A DNA stretch of 64,000 nt from CATOSP01 sp965204715 (GTDB lineage Bacteria > Chloroflexota > Dehalococcoidia > Lucifugimonadales > UBA3495), in contig OZ242009.1 of assembly GCA_965204715.1 (NCBI GenBank), positions 3,782,001 through 3,846,000 on the forward strand, written 5' to 3'. The notes below the pieces were generated by a model. It searched no databases, was not told the DNA's origin, and saw only the letters and a program-made list of their open reading frames with translations. Position numbers and translations under genes: made by a program. Below are positions 17,201 through 26,402 of the stretch, piece after piece; within the stretch, counting starts at the first letter, position 1, and each line of letters opens with the position of its first letter.

Positions 17201-20002
17201 CTATTCCAGCTCGATGGGGTTCCAGCCGGCGGTCAGGGCATTGCCCTGGAATGGGTGGGGCACCGCCATGCGGACCCACAGGAAATCGCCGCTGCCCACT
17301 TCCGTGAGGCTGGTCAGGGACGCGAACTCAGGCCGGGGGTCGAACAGGGCCCAGCTTTGCCCGGCCTCCTCGAAGCGCCAGACCCGCTCCAGCGCCCCGG
17401 CGGTGATGAGCTCCTTGAACACCTCCCGGGGAGGCCCGTTCAGGACGGGCGCGAGAATTTCGACCTTCTGAGTCGTGACCACCCCGCCCACCTCAATCTG
17501 GAGGGTACGGCTGCCCGGCTCGACGCGGGGGACTATGAACTCCAGCACAAAGGCCCCGGTCCGGCCGGTGGCGGGATACGAGACGAGAGGCACGGACATG
17601 CCCTCTATGGCCAGTGACGTGACCTGCCGGAACGGCGGCAGTCCGTCTCCCCTTACGGTGACTGACTCGCCGGGCAACGCCGAACCGGGCGTGACGGTTA
17701 TGGCGCCCGCCAGTATCGTGTGAGACGCTTCCGCGGAGATCTGCGTCATGCCGGGCCCGCGGCCCGCCGCGGCGACAGCCGTCACCCTGTGGTTCATCCC
17801 TATTTCGGCGGCAGCGGGCGCCGTGAAGGCGAAGCTGAAACGGCCGTTGGAGTCGGACAGGACAGAGCCGAGGAAGGCACCACCGGCCCCGCCGCCGCCG
17901 TAGGTCACCCTCACCGGGGCATGGGCTATGAAACCGCTGCCGGTCCCCGATATCTCCGTTCCCCGCCTGCTCTCCCCCGGTTCAACCGTGATGGCGGCCT
18001 CGGGAACCGTCAGCTTGCCCATGCCTATGGAGCCGTCAATCCCTTCCACGCGCACCTCGTTGGGGCCGTCGGGAATAGATTCCGGGACGGTCACGGTCAT
18101 GGTCACGTACCCGCCGGAGGAGACGTCGAAGACGGAGGGGTCTTCAAGCACGTCCCTGCCGCCAATGGTGACCCTCCCGACGCCCCCGGAGGCCGCCCGG
18201 CCGCGGGCGAAGCCCGGACCGGTGACGGTGATTCTCTGCCCCCGCGCCGCCGTATCAGGCGATACCTCCAGCGGCCTGACCTCAACTTCAAGAATTGCGG
18301 TGACAACAGGGGCCGGCTCTGGTTCAAGTTCAGCCTCGGCGGCGGTCCACGCCCCGTCCCCATCCGCCTCAGGGCCGCACCGGTCCTTGCCCAGGTCCCT
18401 CAGCTGGTTGGGACCGTAGACTGAGACCGTCTGCTCTCCCGCGGGAACGTTCCGGGGCACGGTGACGTCCAGGGTGATCTTCCCATCGCCGCCGGGCACG
18501 AGCAGGCCCGTGTATTCCACGCAGCCGGCGTACTGCCGGACTCCGGCGATGTAAGCGGTCCGGCCGGCGATGCGGACGGCGGCAACCCCCTGGCCGCCGC
18601 CTTCCCAGTCGGCGATGTCGATCCTCAGTCCGGAGCCGGCACGGGCGGAAGCCGGGCTGAATGACATGGATTCCTTGATCGAAAACTCCAGGGAAGCCAC
18701 GGCCCCGCTGCTGTCCACGGCATTGACCCGGTAACCGGATTCGCCCGCTCTGCCGCCTGCCGTCAGCCTCACCCTGAATACGCCCTTGTCGGTCCTGGCG
18801 GAGGCCAGGGTCTCTCCCGGGTCGATCTCGGCATCGTCACCCCCGAATATGGTGACAGTGCCCCTGGCGTAGCCCTTGCCGGTGAGGGTGAACTCGCTGC
18901 CCCGGACACCCCCGGCCGGTTCGGTCTCCGTTGTCCTCTTTATCACCGCGATTATCTCGTCATCCACATCGCCCCCGGCGAATGACGAAACGACAATGGT
19001 CCGGTTGCCCGCGGCCAGGGGATTCCTGATTCCGGCGGACTGCTTGAAGACTATCAGATACTCGCCCCGGACCAGCTCCGGGCCATCCTTCTCCGGCAGT
19101 GTCAGGACCACCTTGTCTCCCTGGACCAGGACTTCAGACGGAGTGAACGTCCGGCCAAGGTATCGCATCTGCACCCTGGATTCGTCGATGCTTTCGGGGA
19201 CGGTAAAGGAGGACTCTGAATCAGGCCCGGAGAAGTCCACCGTTATATCCTCGTCCCTGTGGATGCCGCTCTCGGCAAAGACGGCAAGCCTCACCCGGAC
19301 CGTGGCGCCGGGCACTGAGGAGCTAACGGGGTTTCCGGCCACGATTATATTCCGGTCATCGGCGGCGACTTCCCTGCCTCCCGGGCCGTCTTGCATATCA
19401 ATGAATACGATCTCGACCAGGTAGCCCCGGGCATCATCGTCGAACCCCCTGGGAAGCCGCGGGGCCAGGATGCCGGTCTCCTTCCTGATGGTGATGACCA
19501 GGTGCTCACCGGGTTCATGGGCGTGGCTCATGTGAAGGTCCGGGAGGACCAGCGTGAGCGTGTCGCCGCTGGCAATGACCCCGGCCGGACTTGCCATATT
19601 GGCGTCCGCGCTGTCGCCGATGATGATCCGGTCGAAGGGCGCGCCGCCATCGCCCGGCTCCCGGAACCGGGCCCTGGACAGGTCGAATCCCGGCAGGGTG
19701 ATGCGGACCCGGTCTCCATCATTCAGGTAATGCCGGCCGGGTTCGTTGGGAATATATGCCTTCAGCGCCAGGTCCGCGGTCAGGGCTTGGCCAGCATCCA
19801 CGTGAGTGACTTCGCGGTGCGGGGTGTCATGCCCCAATTCCTCACAGTTCACTCCGTGAAAGTCGCTGTGGCCGTGTGCCGGCGGGCAGGGATGGGCGCC
19901 GGTCTCACGCGGGAAAACGGAGAGCGCCAAGAACAGGGAGGCCATCAGGAGGAAAGCCGGGAGCAGGTGCAGTCCCTTTCGCTCAGCGTTCTTCAAGCTC
20001 AT
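17201..20002 (-). CDS. Large exported protein with TIG/IPT-like Ig repeats
   Basis: The 933-residue protein has a signal peptide (KGLHLLPAFLLMASLFLALS, cleavage near ETGA-HP). A His/Cys-rich mature N-terminus follows, with seven His and two Cys in about 32 residues. Several Ig-like TIG repeats then occur, recognisable by ITVTGPGFARGRA, ISGTGSGFIAHAPVRV and VTVRGDGLPPFRQV. The C-terminus has ALERVWRFEEAGQSWALFDP and FLWVRMAVP, an ending also seen in related surface proteins. There is no anchor, so it is secreted or held by other proteins. ATG 20002 has AGGAA upstream. The role is likely adhesive or structural; a His-rich start could bind metal. Confidence 0.72.
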   Translation of the reverse strand: MSLKNAERKGLHLLPAFLLMASLFLALSVFPRETGAHPCPPAHGHSDFHGVNCEELGHDTPHREVTHVDAGQALTADLALKAYIPNEPGRHYLNDGDRVRITLPGFDLSRARFREPGDGGAPFDRIIIGDSADANMASPAGVIASGDTLTLVLPDLHMSHAHEPGEHLVITIRKETGILAPRLPRGFDDDARGYLVEIVFIDMQDGPGGREVAADDRNIIVAGNPVSSSVPGATVRVRLAVFAESGIHRDEDITVDFSGPDSESSFTVPESIDESRVQMRYLGRTFTPSEVLVQGDKVVLTLPEKDGPELVRGEYLIVFKQSAGIRNPLAAGNRTIVVSSFAGGDVDDEIIAVIKRTTETEPAGGVRGSEFTLTGKGYARGTVTIFGGDDAEIDPGETLASARTDKGVFRVRLTAGGRAGESGYRVNAVDSSGAVASLEFSIKESMSFSPASARAGSGLRIDIADWEGGGQGVAAVRIAGRTAYIAGVRQYAGCVEYTGLLVPGGDGKITLDVTVPRNVPAGEQTVSVYGPNQLRDLGKDRCGPEADGDGAWTAAEAELEPEPAPVVTAILEVEVRPLEVSPDTAARGQRITVTGPGFARGRAASGGVGRVTIGGRDVLEDPSVFDVSSGGYVTMTVTVPESIPDGPNEVRVEGIDGSIGMGKLTVPEAAITVEPGESRRGTEISGTGSGFIAHAPVRVTYGGGGAGGAFLGSVLSDSNGRFSFAFTAPAAAEIGMNHRVTAVAAAGRGPGMTQISAEASHTILAGAITVTPGSALPGESVTVRGDGLPPFRQVTSLAIEGMSVPLVSYPATGRTGAFVLEFIVPRVEPGSRTLQIEVGGVVTTQKVEILAPVLNGPPREVFKELITAGALERVWRFEEAGQSWALFDPRPEFASLTSLTEVGSGDFLWVRMAVPHPFQGNALTAGWNPIELE

Positions 20003-20250
20003 GTGTTCCTGATTACACCCGTCACCGCAGCCCAGCGCGTACAGCCTGTTCATGCACCCGGCACATGCCGTCCGCTGCGCCTATAGCCCACCCGGTGGCC
20101 GTCAGCGTCCTGGGCCGCAACGTTGATGGCCGCTCCGCCTTCGGTCACACCCTTCACTGTAAGCTTGAAACCGTGGGATGCTGTCACACTTCCCCCGCCT
20201 GCCTATTTGGGCGAGGCTTTTTCGTTTTGGCGAGCCGGCGCGACGGTCCA

Positions 20251-21570
20251 CTACCGCTGGCCCGATTCATCGTGATTCCAGCCGGAGCCGAACGTCAGCC
20301 CGTCGTGCTCCACCACCCAGAAGTGCTTGTCCTCCAACTCCCCCGTCGCCGGGTTCACGTCCTCACCATTCACCCACGCGCCTTCCCCGGAAGCGGAGAA
20401 GCCCTCCGCACCCAGCAGGTCGTCCACGCTTCGCCCCAACCAGTCCGGGTCGTGGTGCCCGGCTATCTCGCCGCTCCCGTCCGCGATGAACACGTACCAC
20501 TGGGAGTCCACGCTGCCGGGACTGTTGTAGTAGGCCAGGGCGGCGTCCAGCCCGTCGGCCTGGTAGCGGGCGATGGCTTCGCCCACCACGAACTTGGTGT
20601 ACTCGTCTGCGGAGATGTGCCAGCCCGAGGCGAACAGCAGCCCGTCGTGTCTCACCACCCAGACATGCTTGTACTCCAGCGCGCCGGTGTGGCCGGGGCC
20701 GATGCCGCCGCGCTCCGGGTTCCGGTACGCGTAGGACACCCACCTGCCTTCTTCGGTTGCCGAGAGCATATCCTTCCCGAAGTTGTAGCCGTTGGCGTCG
20801 GTGCCCACCCAGCCCTTCAGGTCCAGGCCCAGGCGGCGGGCGTCGGGATGGCCAACGACCATACCGTTCTCGTCGATGATGAAGACGTACCACTGGCCGT
20901 CGACGCTCTGCTCCCGGTTGTAGTAATCAAGGGTGGCGTCCAGGCCCTGGGTGTGGTAGCGATTTATGGCGTTTGCGACGAAAAACCGGGTATAGTCGGC
21001 GGGCTCGGACTTCAGGGGGATGTAGGCGGCCACCTCGCGGGCCACCCGCTCTGCCGCGACGGTGATGATTCCGGTTTCCGGTTCGGGGATGGCCGCGATG
21101 GCGTTTCCGACGATTTCCTCTACTCCGCTCTTGACGGGCTCCAGTCCGGGGATGTCCGCAACGGCGTTTCCGACGATTTTCCCGACCTCGTTCTTGACGG
21201 GCCCCGATCCGGGGATGTCCGCAATAGCGTTACCGACGATTTCCTCAACCCCGCTCATCACCAGTCCCGGCTCCGGCCGGCCGGCGGCCTGCTGCACGTT
21301 GTCAGGGGTGAGCGGGTATCCCGCTTCGGAAGCCGCCGGGGAAGCCGCGGGGGCGCTGCCCGGTCCGGTGGGGGCCATCTCCTCCGCGCTGGCGCGGGGC
21401 GGCCCCGGAATTTTCTCCGCGCTCACGCCCGCGCAGCCGATGAACAGCACCGGGACGAGCAGCCAAAGGGCTGCCATTGAGAACGCCGCCCCATACCGGG
21501 CGCGGGACCGGCGTGACTGCCGAGGGTCCGGCCCCCGGCGGGAAGCCTTGTAGAATACCTTGCCGGTCAT
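20251..21570 (-). CDS. Lipoprotein with two tandem Cache domains
   Basis: A hydrophobic signal with lipobox LFIGC (Cys near residue 33) marks a lipoprotein. It is followed by a Pro/Ala linker and three copies of an amphipathic unit of about 22 residues (VEEIVGNAIADIPG and variants). Two Cache-like sensor domains then repeat in tandem: each has a helical stretch with (A/N)RYxxxGLDA(T/A)LxYYN, QWYVF(I)xD, a GHPD/GHHD turn and (Y/D)KHxWVVxHDGLxFxSGW. Cache domains bind small extracellular ligands, usually in chemoreceptors or kinases, but no transmembrane or signalling domain follows here. It may be a surface binding protein. ATG 21570 is preferred to GTG 21579 because AGGAG is 8 nt upstream. 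Confidence 0.8.
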   Translation of the reverse strand: MTGKVFYKASRRGPDPRQSRRSRARYGAAFSMAALWLLVPVLFIGCAGVSAEKIPGPPRASAEEMAPTGPGSAPAASPAASEAGYPLTPDNVQQAAGRPEPGLVMSGVEEIVGNAIADIPGSGPVKNEVGKIVGNAVADIPGLEPVKSGVEEIVGNAIAAIPEPETGIITVAAERVAREVAAYIPLKSEPADYTRFFVANAINRYHTQGLDATLDYYNREQSVDGQWYVFIIDENGMVVGHPDARRLGLDLKGWVGTDANGYNFGKDMLSATEEGRWVSYAYRNPERGGIGPGHTGALEYKHVWVVRHDGLLFASGWHISADEYTKFVVGEAIARYQADGLDAALAYYNSPGSVDSQWYVFIADGSGEIAGHHDPDWLGRSVDDLLGAEGFSASGEGAWVNGEDVNPATGELEDKHFWVVEHDGLTFGSGWNHDESGQR

Positions 21571-21600
21571 ATCAAACACTCCTGTCAGGATTTGGGGGTT

Positions 21601-21622
21601 CCCTCCCCCTGAAGGGGGAGGG
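21601..21622. terminator. Perfect GC-rich hairpin downstream of the giant surface-protein gene
   Basis: CCCTCCCCCT and AGGGGGAGGG form a 10-bp perfect stem around GA. It lies 20 nt beyond the stop of the cadherin-like gene and just before the Cache lipoprotein gene on the same strand. There is no strong T-run, so it may be a rho-assisted terminator or a dispersed palindromic repeat. Confidence 0.5.
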
Positions 21623-21642
21623 TTGGAGAGTCCTCGTTCCGT

Positions 21643-24600
21643 TTACAGCCCGCCGGAATCTCCGGGGATGACGATTCCGTGGTTGTAGTCCCACTCTGTC
21701 GACGGGTCGCAGTCATCAGGGCCAGCAGGCTTGATGCAAGCAAAGATGTAAATGGACTCGTCGCCCTCAGCTTCGCTGTCGGCGGTAATTTCTACGATTA
21801 TCAGGCCGCCTCTTTTGCCCTCTTCGATGGTGATGGCATCAGGCATCGTGTAGTCGTCACTGGACGCTGTCTGATTGGGGTCAGTGGCCAGGGCAATGGT
21901 CGTGCCGCCTGCGGGCGCCGGGTTGGGCAGCGTCAGGAGCAAGATACCGTTGCCGCCTTCGAATGGGTACACGCAGACCATCAAACCCTCACGTTCCTGA
22001 TTGCGTTCCCAGCACCTTTCGAAGATTTGGTCATTGGCATCGCGCTGGGTCTCACCGGACTGGTCGCTGTCGCCGTTTTCCCGGGTCACCGTGACCGTGT
22101 AGGTGTTGGCGGTCCCGTCCTGGGCGGTCACCTCCACACTGATGGCCCTGGAGTCACCCTCGGTCAACGCGATGGCGGAGCTGGCCGCGCCCGACGCCAC
22201 CTCGGAGCCGTCCACTGTGACAGCGGCGTTTGGGTCGTTGACCGTGGGCGTCACGGTGACGCTGCCGACGGAGTTGCCGACGGTGGCCGTGTAGCCAATG
22301 GTGTCCGAAGCAAAGGCCGGGGTGAGGGGCACGCCGTTGGTCCCATCGGAGACGGTCAGCGCGCTCAGGGTGGCGTCCGAGGACTTTTCCCGGGTCACCG
22401 TGACCGTGTAGGTGTTGGCGGGACCGTCCTGGGGGGTCACCACGATGTCGACGGCCTCGGCAACTCCCGCAGCCAGGGAGATGGCGGAGCTGGCCGCGCC
22501 CGAGGTCACCGAGGAGCCTGCCACTGTTACCGCTGCGCCGGGGTCGTTGACCGTGGGCGTCACGGTGACGCTGCCGACGGAGTTGCCGACGGTGGCCGTG
22601 TAGCCAATGGTGTCCGAAGCGAAGGCCGGGGTAATGGGCACGCCGTTGGTCCCGTCGGAGAGGGTCAGGGCCTTCAGGGTGGCGTCCGAGGACTTTTCCC
22701 GGGTCACCGTGACCGTGTAGGTCCTGGTGGCCCCGTCCTGGGCGGTCACCACGATGTCGATGGCCTTGGGAACTCCCGCAGCCAGGGAGATGGCGGAGCT
22801 GGCCGCGCCCGACGCCACCGCGGAGCCTGCCACTGTTACCGAGGCGTTGGAGTCGTTGACCGTGGGCGTCACGGTGACGCTGCCGACGGAGTTGCCGACG
22901 CTGGCCGTGTAGGCGGCGGTGTACAAAGCGAAGGCCGGGGTGATGGTCACGCCGTTTGTTCCGTCGGAGACGGTCAGGGCCTTCAGGGAGGAGTCGGACG
23001 ACACCACCGGCAGGGTCTTGGCGCGGGCGCGGGTCACCGTGACCGTGTAGGTGTTGGCGGTCCCGTCCTGGGCGGTCACCACGATGTCGATGGCCCTGGG
23101 CGTACCCTCGGTCAACGCGATGGCGGAACTGGCCGCGCCCGACGCCACCGTGGAGCCGTCCACTGTTACCGAGGCGTTGGGGTCGCTGACCGTGGGCGTT
23201 ACGGTGACGCTGCCGACGGAGTCGTTGACGCTGGCCGTGTAGGCGGTGGTGTCCGAAGCGAAGGCCGGGGTGATGGTCACGCCGTTGGTCCCGCCGGAGA
23301 GGGTCAGGTCCTTCAGGGTGGCGTCGGTCGACACCAGCGGCAGGACCAGGGCCTCGGCGAGGGCGCGGGTCACCGTGACCGTGTAGGTGTTGGCGGTCCC
23401 GTCCTGGGCGGTCACCACGATGTCGATGGCCTTGGCAACTCCCGCAGTCAGGGAGATGGCGGGGCTGGCCGTGCCCGAGGTCACCGCGGAGCCGTCCACT
23501 GTTACCGCGGCGTTGAGGTCGTTGACCCTGGGCGTCACGGTGACGCTGCCGACGGAGCTGCCGACGCCGGCCGTGTAGGCGGTGGTGTCCGAAGCGAAGG
23601 CCGGGGTGATGGTCACGCCGTTGGTCCCGCCGGAGAGGGTCAGGTCCTTCAGGGTGGCGTCGGACGACACCACCGGCGGGGCCTTGGCGAGGGCGCGGGT
23701 CACCGTGACCGTGTAGGTCCTGGCGGTCCCGTCCTGGGCGGTCACCACGATGTCGATGGCCCTGGCAACTCCCGCAGTCAGGGAGATGGCGGGACTGGCC
23801 GCGCCCGACGTCACCGCGGAGCCGTCCACTGTCACCTCGGCGTTGGGGGCGTTGACCGTGGGCGTCATGGTGACGCTGCTGACGGAGTTGTCCACGCTGG
23901 CCGTGTAGCTGGTGATGTCCGAAGCGAAGGCCGGCGTGAGCGCCACCTCGTTGCTCCCGCCGGAGACCGTGAGCACGCTCAGGTTGGCTTCGGGGATGTT
24001 GCCGCCCGGCGCCGGAGGGGTGTCGGATTCCGGTGTCTGAACGGGGGCCCTGGCTTGCAGGCTCAGCGGCACCCTCTGCCCGACGGCCCAACCCTGGTGT
24101 CTTCTGGATGCATCATCGGAGGTCAAGGAAAATCCGTTGCCGCCGGGCGGCCAATGGACCATGCCGGCGTCACCCAGGGAGACTGTAACGCTGCCGAATT
24201 GCATCGTCCCGTTCCGCAGAGGGGAATCAGCATCTATCTTGGGGTAAAGATAGGTACGGGGGTACGGGTATGGCTGGACCGCGTTCCCCAGATGCTCATC
24301 GGGCTGGCCGTCCTGGATTTCCCACCATTGGTAGGTCACGCCCTCGAATTCGAAGTCATGATCAGTGAGGGCTTCGTGGCACCTGGTGACATAGGGGCCG
24401 GTGTGGCCACAGCCGTAGAAAAAGACCCCGAGCTCCTTGGACACCGTGAGAATTGCGGCCCAGATGGCGTCCTCGTGGGGCGTGGCGCTGACCGTGGCGG
24501 ACCACGGGCCTTCAGCCATGCCGGAGGAGGATTCCCCGGACGGGTATTGGGCCCTGACGCGCACGTCGTAGCTGACGCCGTTGGTCAGGCCGGTGATTTC

Positions 24601-26280
24601 GGCGCTGGTCTCCCCGGCGGTGAGCCGCAGGGACACCCAGCCGGTTACCGGGTCGTCCTGGACAGGGGCCTGCCGGTCGGGTGCTGCGCCGGTCTTGTAC
24701 GCCACCGTGTAGGCGTCAGGCCGGGCTTCGTCAATGTCCTCCGGCGGCTTCCAGCCGGCCACGAGGCTGGCGTTGCCCGGGGCGGCGGCGAGGCCGGTGG
24801 GAGGGTCGTCTGAAGGAGCTCCGGCGCGAAAGGAAGGGGCGGAGGCCATCAGCGACCATGCGCTGTGTCCCATGGGGCTGGCGCTCCTGACCTGTACGTC
24901 GTAAAACTTGCCGCCGGTGAGTCCGGTAATCGCGTGGCTTGCACTCGTGTCGGCCGTCACGCCGTCTTCGGCGTTCCACGCGCCGGCCGCGGCGTAGTCC
25001 GGCTGGCCGAGCAGTCCCACCTGCTGGGTGCGCCAGCGGATATGGCCGGTGACCGTTATACCGGTGCCCACAGCGACGCCCGGGGTCCATGTCGCGCCCA
25101 ACTGTTCCACTCCCGGCTCCAGGGTCAGTCCATCGGCCTGGCTGGGCACACCCCAGCCGACCACACGATAGACCTGACTGAATTCGCTGGCGGCGGCAAC
25201 GCTGATAGAGTTGGGGGTATCGGGCTGCCACACATACGCCCGCAGGTCCCACTCCTCGCCGGAGGCGATGCCGTCGACCGAGATTTCTCCGGTTTTCCCG
25301 TTGCATTCCTTAATTTCGTTCATGGAATAATCGCCGTTACCGGCGGCGCTGCCGGGCCATACGTTGGTGCCGGTCCTGCCCTCCCCGGTCCAGGACTCAT
25401 CCGCCCGCTTCATGTGGACTTTCAAGCCGCCCGCCGGCGGGCAGTCGCCCTTGATGGTGACTTTGCTGGAGAGGCCCGTGCCCGTCTGCGCAGCACCGGG
25501 GGACAGGGTGACGCCGAGATTGCCCGGCAGCACCGGCGCTTCATCGTCCACCACCAATACCCTGGTCTTGTTATAGCTGTTGTCGGAGACCACGGTGTAG
25601 GGGGAACCGTCGTAGGCGACCAGTTTCAGGATGAAGAGTTCTTCGCCTTCCACGATTTCGTCCCCGAGTATTGTGAGCTGGAAGGCCACACTGGCAGCTC
25701 CGGCGGGCAAATAGACGGCCACCGGGACGGAGTAGTCCACGTTCCGTTCCGCATATCCCACATTGGTGTAGCCCATATCCGCCGCCCGGGTATCCCCGGC
25801 GAGGGCTTCCTGGACTTCGCTCTCGTTCAGGACAGCTATCAGCGCCGAGGACTCATTTTCCAGTGGAGGGTCTATTTTGATGGTCAATTGGCGCTGGGAG
25901 TCCTCTTCGAGTTCATCGGAGTAGGACGAGAACTTGAGCTCCGGCTTCGCGTCCGCCGCGGCGTCCTGCGGCCAGGACAGAAGGAACACGCCGAGAATTG
26001 CCGCCAAGACGGCCAAGGACAGAATGTATTGCCGGGCAGGCCGGGCCAAAATACCCGGCTTTATACAGCCTTTCGAGGATTTCCGTTTCGCCAGCGTTCG
26101 AGGGGCGGCCTCAGTTCGCAACGAGCCTGATGGGAGCGGGGGCGCGCCGCCGTGCTCACGTGCCGCGGCCGGCAGAGCCACTGCCCAGGAAGACGGCCGC
26201 CAGCGCGACCAGCGCGCCAAAGGCGACCGCCAGGAGTGGGGCCGGGTGGTTTCCGTGTCTCCGTTCTGTGCCGTTTCCAT
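21643..26280 (-). CDS. Giant exported protein with Calx-beta, FN3 and six cadherin-like beta-sandwich repeats
   Basis: The 1545-residue product has a charged N-terminus of about 85 residues, then a hydrophobic segment (YILSLAVLAAILGVFLLSW) ending at AAADA. Next come a Calx-beta-like domain (VYLPAGAASVAFQLTILGDE), two FN3-like domains (ITGLTGGKFYDVQVRSASP and ITGLTNGVSYDVRVRAQYP), an unclassified segment, six cadherin-like beta-sandwich repeats of about 103-112 residues, and a final Calx-beta-like domain. It is probably displayed on or released from the cell surface for adhesion. ATG 26280 is chosen because AGGAGG lies about 11 nt upstream; the long N-terminal extension is unusual for a signal peptide. 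The stop is followed by a GC-rich hairpin. Confidence 0.78.
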   Translation of the reverse strand: METAQNGDTETTRPHSWRSPLARWSRWRPSSWAVALPAAAREHGGAPPLPSGSLRTEAAPRTLAKRKSSKGCIKPGILARPARQYILSLAVLAAILGVFLLSWPQDAAADAKPELKFSSYSDELEEDSQRQLTIKIDPPLENESSALIAVLNESEVQEALAGDTRAADMGYTNVGYAERNVDYSVPVAVYLPAGAASVAFQLTILGDEIVEGEELFILKLVAYDGSPYTVVSDNSYNKTRVLVVDDEAPVLPGNLGVTLSPGAAQTGTGLSSKVTIKGDCPPAGGLKVHMKRADESWTGEGRTGTNVWPGSAAGNGDYSMNEIKECNGKTGEISVDGIASGEEWDLRAYVWQPDTPNSISVAAASEFSQVYRVVGWGVPSQADGLTLEPGVEQLGATWTPGVAVGTGITVTGHIRWRTQQVGLLGQPDYAAAGAWNAEDGVTADTSASHAITGLTGGKFYDVQVRSASPMGHSAWSLMASAPSFRAGAPSDDPPTGLAAAPGNASLVAGWKPPEDIDEARPDAYTVAYKTGAAPDRQAPVQDDPVTGWVSLRLTAGETSAEITGLTNGVSYDVRVRAQYPSGESSSGMAEGPWSATVSATPHEDAIWAAILTVSKELGVFFYGCGHTGPYVTRCHEALTDHDFEFEGVTYQWWEIQDGQPDEHLGNAVQPYPYPRTYLYPKIDADSPLRNGTMQFGSVTVSLGDAGMVHWPPGGNGFSLTSDDASRRHQGWAVGQRVPLSLQARAPVQTPESDTPPAPGGNIPEANLSVLTVSGGSNEVALTPAFASDITSYTASVDNSVSSVTMTPTVNAPNAEVTVDGSAVTSGAASPAISLTAGVARAIDIVVTAQDGTARTYTVTVTRALAKAPPVVSSDATLKDLTLSGGTNGVTITPAFASDTTAYTAGVGSSVGSVTVTPRVNDLNAAVTVDGSAVTSGTASPAISLTAGVAKAIDIVVTAQDGTANTYTVTVTRALAEALVLPLVSTDATLKDLTLSGGTNGVTITPAFASDTTAYTASVNDSVGSVTVTPTVSDPNASVTVDGSTVASGAASSAIALTEGTPRAIDIVVTAQDGTANTYTVTVTRARAKTLPVVSSDSSLKALTVSDGTNGVTITPAFALYTAAYTASVGNSVGSVTVTPTVNDSNASVTVAGSAVASGAASSAISLAAGVPKAIDIVVTAQDGATRTYTVTVTREKSSDATLKALTLSDGTNGVPITPAFASDTIGYTATVGNSVGSVTVTPTVNDPGAAVTVAGSSVTSGAASSAISLAAGVAEAVDIVVTPQDGPANTYTVTVTREKSSDATLSALTVSDGTNGVPLTPAFASDTIGYTATVGNSVGSVTVTPTVNDPNAAVTVDGSEVASGAASSAIALTEGDSRAISVEVTAQDGTANTYTVTVTRENGDSDQSGETQRDANDQIFERCWERNQEREGLMVCVYPFEGGNGILLLTLPNPAPAGGTTIALATDPNQTASSDDYTMPDAITIEEGKRGGLIIVEITADSEAEGDESIYIFACIKPAGPDDCDPSTEWDYNHGIVIPGDSGGL
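22083..23990 (-). repeat. Six tandem 309-336 bp coding repeats
   Basis: The motif GGGTCACCGTGACCGTGTAG recurs at about 22083, 22392, 22701, 23031, 23367 and 23697, giving periods of 309, 309, 330, 336 and 330 bases. Each unit encodes one cadherin-like beta-sandwich domain starting SDATL(K/S)xLT and ending TYTVTVTR. Long stretches are identical at the DNA level between units, which suggests recent duplication or gene conversion. Confidence 0.92.
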
Positions 26281-26402
26281 CTGGTCCTGGTTCCTCCTTG
26301 TGTGTCGAATTAGGGTGTTGCATCCAGGTTCCGCAACGGGGCAGGTCCTGGCGGCGGCCGCAGCGGCCCCCGGCAAAACCGGATGACGCTTGGGACTGGG
26401 GT

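Noticed and set aside
20200..20222. Hairpin plus TTTTT on the plus strand, like an intrinsic terminator
   Set aside because: Both neighbouring genes are on the minus strand, so it would terminate no known transcript; the stem is also imperfect.
19876..21480. Long plus-strand open frame over the Cache lipoprotein gene
   Set aside because: It is antisense to a clearly recognised gene and shows no domain or start signal.
21679..24813. A 1044-codon open frame on the plus strand antisense to the giant surface protein
   Set aside because: It mirrors the tandem repeats of the minus-strand gene, is Gly/Arg/His-rich without any known domain, and arises from GC-rich codon periodicity.
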